From assembly GCA_963675055.2 (NCBI GenBank), contig CAXXJE010000002.1:1116001-1180000 (forward strand): DNA of 64,000 bases, written 5' to 3'. This DNA comes from PGYT01 sp963675055 (GTDB lineage Bacteria > Bacteroidota > Ignavibacteria > Ignavibacteriales > Melioribacteraceae). The notes under the pieces are model-generated. The model had not been told where the DNA came from. It saw nothing but the letters and a program-made list of their open reading frames with translations, and searched no databases. The position numbers and the translations under genes were made by a program. The stretch's first letter is position 1, and each line of letters opens with the position of its first letter. Positions 59,071 through 64,000 of this stretch are shown in pieces.

Positions 59071-60417
59071 TTACAACCTTCCGGTAACTTTTATATAAGT
59101 TGTCTTTTTAACAATGTAGTTCGACTTTGCATCCACAAGCTGATCTTCAGCATGCTGTAATAACGATTGCGCTTCCAGTAAATCCGAAATCGTGATAATT
59201 CCGTTATCGAAACTGTCGGTGTTTACTTTTAAATTTTCTTCAGCCTGTTCTTTTGATTCTTCGCTTAACCGCACCTGTTTATAAGCATCCGTTAGATCCT
59301 GCCATGCTTTTTCCATTTGCAGCAGCAGAAGCTCGGATTTATTCTTAAAGTTATTCTGCGCAATTTCTTCTTTGATGCTTCTTTCTTCAAGTTCATGCGC
59401 GCCACCCCACCAGTCTGAAATAGGCACTGAAACGGTTCCGTATACCATTCCCAGTTTTCTTGAATCACTTTCATCAAACTTCATATACATTCCGCTTAAT
59501 CCTATTCCGGCCTGAGGAAGATACTCTCCCAGTTTCATCAGAGTGAGGAGGTCTTCCGCTTCAACCGACTTTTCGAGAAGAGCATACTCGGTTCTGTTTT
59601 TTAATGCTGCGGAATTTTCTACATAATAGCTTTCAGGTAATTCGCCGATGTTTAGTTTATCATTCAGAACCAGTGTTGAATCATACGGAATTCCGATATG
59701 CTGGCAGAATGCCATTGCCGCAAGTTTTTTACCGTTGCTGAGTTTGGATTTGTCAAGCTGTATCTCACTTAACTTAAGGCTGACTTTAAGTAGATCATTC
59801 CTCATTACCAGACCGTTTTTATAAGCATCTTCAACCTGAGATTTTAATCGATTTAATAATTCTTCATAACTTATAATAGTTTTCATCTTTTCATCGAGAG
59901 AAACAATTAGCCAGTATTGTTCTTCTGTCTTTGATATTATTTCGTCTCTTGTAAGTTTTTCTTTATGCTTGCTAACCTCTACGCCGAGCGAGGCAAGCCT
60001 GTTGCCGTTAACAATTCTTCCTCCTGCAAAGACCGGCTGAACTACATTTACGAATCCGACAGTTCCTTTTTTTAACAGTCCCATTGTTGAACTGGGGAAG
60101 TATGCAAATTGCGTTGCCGTTTGAAGGTTTGTGGGATTTCCATCATAAACCGGAAGATTGCCTCCTTCGGATTCGATCTCCATCAGGTTTTTCTGCGCTT
60201 CGAACACCATGCCCCCTGCGCTGATATTGGGGAAGTACCTGGTAAACGCCGATCGTCTTACCTGCCGGGATGCTTCTGTTTCGAGTCTGCTGTTCCTGCT
60301 TTCGGAATTATTTTCAAGTGCCAATTCCTTGCTTCGTTCAAGTGATAGAATATGTTGAGAATACAAAGAACTGCTGAATAAGCATAATGCATATATTAGA
60401 TAATTTATTTTTTTCAT
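59071..60417 (-). CDS. TolC-family outer-membrane efflux channel
   Basis: 448 residues with a signal peptide. The two-repeat alpha/beta structure of OEP proteins is visible: long helices such as 'KTIISYEELLNRLKSQVEDA', the strand regions around residues 95-150 and 300-340, and the C-terminal 'FDNGIITISDLLEAQSLL' motif, which is nearly invariant in TolC-like proteins. It forms the outer duct of a tripartite pump. It is 4 bases after the RND gene and last in the operon. Confidence 0.93.
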   Translation of the reverse strand: MKKINYLIYALCLFSSSLYSQHILSLERSKELALENNSESRNSRLETEASRQVRRSAFTRYFPNISAGGMVFEAQKNLMEIESEGGNLPVYDGNPTNLQTATQFAYFPSSTMGLLKKGTVGFVNVVQPVFAGGRIVNGNRLASLGVEVSKHKEKLTRDEIISKTEEQYWLIVSLDEKMKTIISYEELLNRLKSQVEDAYKNGLVMRNDLLKVSLKLSEIQLDKSKLSNGKKLAAMAFCQHIGIPYDSTLVLNDKLNIGELPESYYVENSAALKNRTEYALLEKSVEAEDLLTLMKLGEYLPQAGIGLSGMYMKFDESDSRKLGMVYGTVSVPISDWWGGAHELEERSIKEEIAQNNFKNKSELLLLQMEKAWQDLTDAYKQVRLSEESKEQAEENLKVNTDSFDNGIITISDLLEAQSLLQHAEDQLVDAKSNYIVKKTTYIKVTGRL

Positions 60418-60421
60418 ACGA

Positions 60422-63400
60422 CTATACTCTCTTTAACTGTTTTAAGTCATTTCTTTTAACCAGGTAGTAAAGAACCGGTAGAACAATTAGGGATAATACA
60501 AGGGCAAAGATTAAACCGAAGCAGATTACCGTGCCGAGCGGACCCCAAAGAGGAGAACCGCTGATAATCATCGGGATAACACCAACTGCCGCAGCTGCTG
60601 CAGTCAGGAATATCGGGCGCATTCTTCTTTTAGCTCCGGCAATAGTTGCTTCTTCAAGAGGCATGTTGTTTACGAAACGCAGCTCTTCAACGTACGATAT
60701 ATATATTATACCATTCCTTACTACAATACCCATAAGGCTTATTATACCGATGAATGCCGTTACACTGAAAGGGTAGCCGGTAAGAAGTATTCCTAGTGAA
60801 GCACCGAACAGACTGAGCGGCATTGTTGTCATAATAAGTATCGCGGTTCTCGTATTTTTGAACTGGAATAATAATATGATGAATATAATCGCAATTGTGA
60901 CAGCCAGTGAGTAGTAAAGCGGTGTAACATCATCCTTTTGCATTTCGTATTCGCCGCCGTAACTAATGGAAACTCCTTCCGGCAGACTGAGATTATTTAT
61001 CATTTCATCCGCTTTCGTAAAGATTGTTGATGAATAATAATCCCTTTCAACGTCAACGAGAACAGTAATTGTCCGAATTCCGTTTCTTCTGACAATTTCG
61101 CCTTCCGTATATTCCTGTTCGGCTGTGGCAAGCTGCCTGACCTGCGTGGATGAGATCAGGTACGGCGATGTAATATACTGGTTCATGATTTCATCGATAC
61201 TTGATTTCTTTCGTTTATCTACTCTAAGATTTACTTCAACCGGGTAATCATTTTCCCAGACAGTTGTTACGGGAAATCCTACGGTTCCTATCATTAGCGA
61301 ATAGTCCAGAATCATTTTCGAATAACCGAGACGGCTGATCTTGTCTTGATTAAGCTTAAGTTTGACGGCACGCAACGGTTCTTTGTAGTCGTCTCTTACC
61401 CACTTAACACCTTCAAAACTTCTTAATGTATCGGACACCTGGTTCGCAATGCGTTTAATGGTCGATATACTATCCCCCGATATCCTGATCTCTATCGGTG
61501 ATTTATAGTTGGTCATTTCAAGCTGCTTCCATTTAATATGCGCGTTTGGAATATGATCGCTGAATTCCTTATCATACTCATTTAAAATGTCAACTGTCGC
61601 TTCATTGGATTCGGTAATTACTAGCAGTTGTCCGAAGTTCTTCTCGGGAAAGTTCGGTGCATACAGAGTATTGAAACGCGGAGAACTGGATCCGACAAAG
61701 GCAGCAACTTCCTTTACACGCTTATCGTTCAGTAAAAGATTTTCAACTTTACTTATTACACTGTCTGTTTGTTGCAACGAACTCCCTGTCGGGAGGAATA
61801 CTTCCACGGCAAACTGATTACGGTCGAAAGCAGGAAAAGTCTCCTGGGGTGATAATGCCAATAGTACTACTCCAAGTATAAAAGATATTACACCGAACAA
61901 AACCACTGTTGTTTTCAACGTAAATGCTTTCTCCAGCGTTTTGTCGTAAATCTCCTGTAACCGGTTTAAGAATGCTCCTTTATTCCTCTGATTATCCTTT
62001 TCTTTTATACCCTGTTTAATGAATATATAACTCATCATAGGGACAAGTATCACCGAAACTACCAGTGATACAAGAAGGGCTATCATTATTGTGATCGGTA
62101 ATGATTGTGTGAAATCGCCCGCCATGCCTGTCATGAATGCAAGCATCGGTAAGAAGGAAAAAATCAGAATTAATGTAGCTACGAACACGGAACCGAAAAG
62201 ATCATAAACACTTTGCGATGCTGCATCATGAGGAGATATACCGTTATCAAGCTTTTCAACATAGTTGTCGATAATTACAATAGCATTGTCGACAACCATT
62301 CCGAGTACGACTATCAGTCCGGCAAGCGAAACAGTTTCGAGAGAAATGCCGACGACCCACAGGAAGCCGAGAGTGATCAGGATTGAGATGGGAATTGCCG
62401 TTGCAGCAACCAATGCAACTCTTCTCGGTAGTAGAATAACAGTTACCAGAATAACCGCTACAATTGCAATTGCGAATTCCTTAAGAAAGTTTAGTATGGC
62501 TGCAGAGACAAAGCCCGGCATATCGGATACTATTGCAACGTTAACATCGGAGGGGACTTCGCTTTTGAATTTATTTATCGCTTCCTCAACTTCACTGCCG
62601 TATTGAACTATGTTATGACCCGGCAGCATTTCAAGAGAAACAACCAGGCACTTCTTCCCGTTTACACGTATGTATGAATCAGGTTCTTCATATTCTCTTA
62701 TAACTTTGGCAACATCTTTTACTCTTACCACATTCCCGAGCGGATCCGAGTAAATAATTTGATTGGCAATGTCGTTTTCTGTTTTGTAACTGGACGGCAC
62801 ATGAATCGGGCTGATAATATTACCATTGTCGATTGATCCCGCATAATTTACGGAGCCCTGTGGTCTTAGCGCTGCCAGTATAGTAAGTGGCTTAATACCG
62901 TAGTGGGTTAATTTTGCATCATCAATATATATGTTGATTTCTTCACCCTGCAAGCCGTAGTGTTTTACCCTTGAGGTGGATTCGATCCTGCGTACATCAT
63001 CTTCGAACTTTTCTATATACTCTTCGAGTTCCTTGTATGTTTTGGTTTCAGACTCAACTGTAAGAAGTAAAGCCGAAGTATTACCGAAGTCGTCATCCGC
63101 AGTTAACGTCATCACTCCGGACGGCAGATTGCTCTTATACTCGTTTAATCCGTGCCTGAGCTTACTCCAGAATGCTTTCGGATCCTTTACGCTTCCTTGC
63201 AATTCAACGTAAACAACCATCAGGTTCTCTTTAGATGTTGAGTGTGTTTTACCTTTATCTACTTCTTCGTACTGAAACAGATAATTCTCAACCTTTTTGG
63301 TTAACTGCTCTTCAACCTGTTTTGAGGATGCACCCGGATAAACACCTATTATTAATCCCTGCCTGATTTCGAATTCCGGAAATTCATCCCTGGGCATTTC

Positions 63401-63502
63401 AACCAGCGCGATTATGCCAACTAAGATCAGAATTGCCGTTGTGACGATTATAAACTGTTTGTGGTCCAGTATATGCTCGAGCAATGTTTGTTTATTCTTC
63501 AT
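60422..63502 (-). CDS. RND-family efflux pump permease (AcrB/MMPL superfamily)
   Basis: About 1026 residues from the ATG at 63502, which has an AGGA site; an ATG six codons upstream overlaps the stop of the adaptor gene as TAATG and may be used instead. Two halves each start with one membrane helix, a large periplasmic loop and five to six more helices. The conserved G-M-V-V-D-N-A-I-V-I-I-D-N in helix 4 carries the proton-relay aspartate of the HAE/HME type. It exports a small molecule or metal by proton antiport with the adaptor and TolC-like protein encoded beside it. The substrate is not evident. Confidence 0.93.
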   Translation of the reverse strand: MKNKQTLLEHILDHKQFIIVTTAILILVGIIALVEMPRDEFPEFEIRQGLIIGVYPGASSKQVEEQLTKKVENYLFQYEEVDKGKTHSTSKENLMVVYVELQGSVKDPKAFWSKLRHGLNEYKSNLPSGVMTLTADDDFGNTSALLLTVESETKTYKELEEYIEKFEDDVRRIESTSRVKHYGLQGEEINIYIDDAKLTHYGIKPLTILAALRPQGSVNYAGSIDNGNIISPIHVPSSYKTENDIANQIIYSDPLGNVVRVKDVAKVIREYEEPDSYIRVNGKKCLVVSLEMLPGHNIVQYGSEVEEAINKFKSEVPSDVNVAIVSDMPGFVSAAILNFLKEFAIAIVAVILVTVILLPRRVALVAATAIPISILITLGFLWVVGISLETVSLAGLIVVLGMVVDNAIVIIDNYVEKLDNGISPHDAASQSVYDLFGSVFVATLILIFSFLPMLAFMTGMAGDFTQSLPITIMIALLVSLVVSVILVPMMSYIFIKQGIKEKDNQRNKGAFLNRLQEIYDKTLEKAFTLKTTVVLFGVISFILGVVLLALSPQETFPAFDRNQFAVEVFLPTGSSLQQTDSVISKVENLLLNDKRVKEVAAFVGSSSPRFNTLYAPNFPEKNFGQLLVITESNEATVDILNEYDKEFSDHIPNAHIKWKQLEMTNYKSPIEIRISGDSISTIKRIANQVSDTLRSFEGVKWVRDDYKEPLRAVKLKLNQDKISRLGYSKMILDYSLMIGTVGFPVTTVWENDYPVEVNLRVDKRKKSSIDEIMNQYITSPYLISSTQVRQLATAEQEYTEGEIVRRNGIRTITVLVDVERDYYSSTIFTKADEMINNLSLPEGVSISYGGEYEMQKDDVTPLYYSLAVTIAIIFIILLFQFKNTRTAILIMTTMPLSLFGASLGILLTGYPFSVTAFIGIISLMGIVVRNGIIYISYVEELRFVNNMPLEEATIAGAKRRMRPIFLTAAAAAVGVIPMIISGSPLWGPLGTVICFGLIFALVLSLIVLPVLYYLVKRNDLKQLKRV

Positions 63503-63519
63503 AATTTCAATTCCTGCCA

Positions 63520-64000
63520 TTATCTGTTTATAATACTTATGTTGGAATTATTTACCAGCTTTTGTTGACCTGCAACAATAACTAAATCATTCTCCGCTAC
63601 GTTACCTCTGATGACTATTCCGTCACTTAGCAGTTGGCCTACATTAACGTATTTTCTAACTGCTTTTTCATTCTCGGCTACATAAATAAAATTTTTTCCA
63701 ACTTCATTCACCATTACTGCTTTTCCGGGAACATAGAGTTTGCTGCCTTCACTTTCCTTTGCTATGTTAACTTCACACAGCATTCCCGGTTTGATTAATT
63801 TTTGGGGATTCGGCACGCCGATTTTTACCTTATATGTATGGGCAACCGGATCTGCAACAACACCAATTTCTTCGACCGACCCTTCGAACTTAGCATCTCT
63901 TAGCGCGGGTACTTTGATGGTTGCCTTCGCTCCTTTTTCTATGAGTGAGATTTCATTTTCGGACACTGCGACTTTAGCAAACACCTTTTCAATCTTTACA
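63520..64000 (-). CDS. RND efflux adaptor (HlyD/membrane-fusion protein), N-terminus beyond window
   Basis: The C-terminal part of a membrane-fusion protein: the beta-barrel domain ('EVEEIG'-like strands, D-P-V-A-H-T-Y-K-V-K-I) followed by 'LYVPGKAVMVNEVGKNFIYV' and the membrane-proximal domain. The frame stays open past the window edge; the first start-like codon inside (GTG at 63984) is not the true start. The stop overlaps the RND start region, so adaptor, pump and channel are one operon. Confidence 0.88.
   Translation of the reverse strand, partial: VKIEKVFAKVAVSENEISLIEKGAKATIKVPALRDAKFEGSVEEIGVVADPVAHTYKVKIGVPNPQKLIKPGMLCEVNIAKESEGSKLYVPGKAVMVNEVGKNFIYVAENEKAVRKYVNVGQLLSDGIVIRGNVAENDLVIVAGQQKLVNNSNISIINR

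Noticed and set aside
1..64000. CRISPR arrays and insertion-sequence transposases
   Set aside because: Looked for regularly spaced direct repeats of CRISPR type and for transposase motifs; none seen.

Overview
The window looks like a chromosome segment of a free-living member of the Ignavibacteria/Bacteroidota-Chlorobi lineage. Three long secreted proteins end in a type IX-secretion-like C-terminal domain with the motif YPNPFNPST or a close variant, which is typical of Ignavibacteria. There is also a SusC/SusD outer-membrane pair, many Gram-negative lipoproteins and beta-barrels, and moderately AT-rich DNA. No rRNA, CRISPR array or phage structural gene was seen.

Left chromosomal part (1-26180). 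A truncated family-2 glycosyltransferase is followed by a gene-poor stretch full of interspersed repeats, a HEPN-domain protein, a DinB-like protein, two small cysteine-rich proteins and a BtuF-like lipoprotein. Next comes a three-gene operon of secreted VIT/von Willebrand A proteins (6033-12561), then a signalling block on the minus strand (CheW, a methyl-accepting chemotaxis protein, a LytTR response regulator and a multi-PAS histidine kinase). A patatin/beta-barrel protein and a SusC-SusD pair lead up to a tRNA-Lys(CTT) gene.

Integrated island (26211-55198, about 29 kb). The 3' half of the tRNA-Lys gene, starting exactly at the anticodon loop, is repeated as a 44-bp direct repeat at 55155-55198. 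A tyrosine integrase and an excisionase-like gene sit next to the intact tRNA, and a 19-bp sub-terminal repeat lies inside both ends. The island encodes a primase-helicase followed by a cluster of GTAACC repeats that could be a replication origin. It also has an AAA ATPase/radical-SAM (SplB-like) operon, an ABC transporter with a methyltransferase, an Eco57I-like DNA methylase with a putative nuclease, and a tightly overlapping dprA/HAD/phosphoribosyltransferase operon that resembles the ShosTA anti-phage toxin-antitoxin system. A phage-recombination-like module (DUF932, an unknown protein, Gam-like, small membrane peptide) closes it. Two strongly structured, apparently non-coding RNA-like elements (49057-49190 and 52885-53020) lie in its intergenic regions. 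No capsid or conjugation genes were seen, so it reads as an integrative defence/satellite-type island.

Right chromosomal part (55199-64000). The probable original tRNA terminator and a degenerate second tRNA-tail/terminator are followed by envelope proteins (a beta-barrel, an unknown exported protein and a lipoprotein). The window ends in a minus-strand efflux operon: HlyD-type adaptor (cut by the window edge), RND pump and TolC-like channel.

The strongest leads for something undescribed are the two structured RNA elements, the split SplB-like/AAA operon, the dprA-HAD-PRTase operon with its neighbouring lipoprotein, and the GTAACC cluster. All functional statements come from reading motifs by eye. 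No database search was run.
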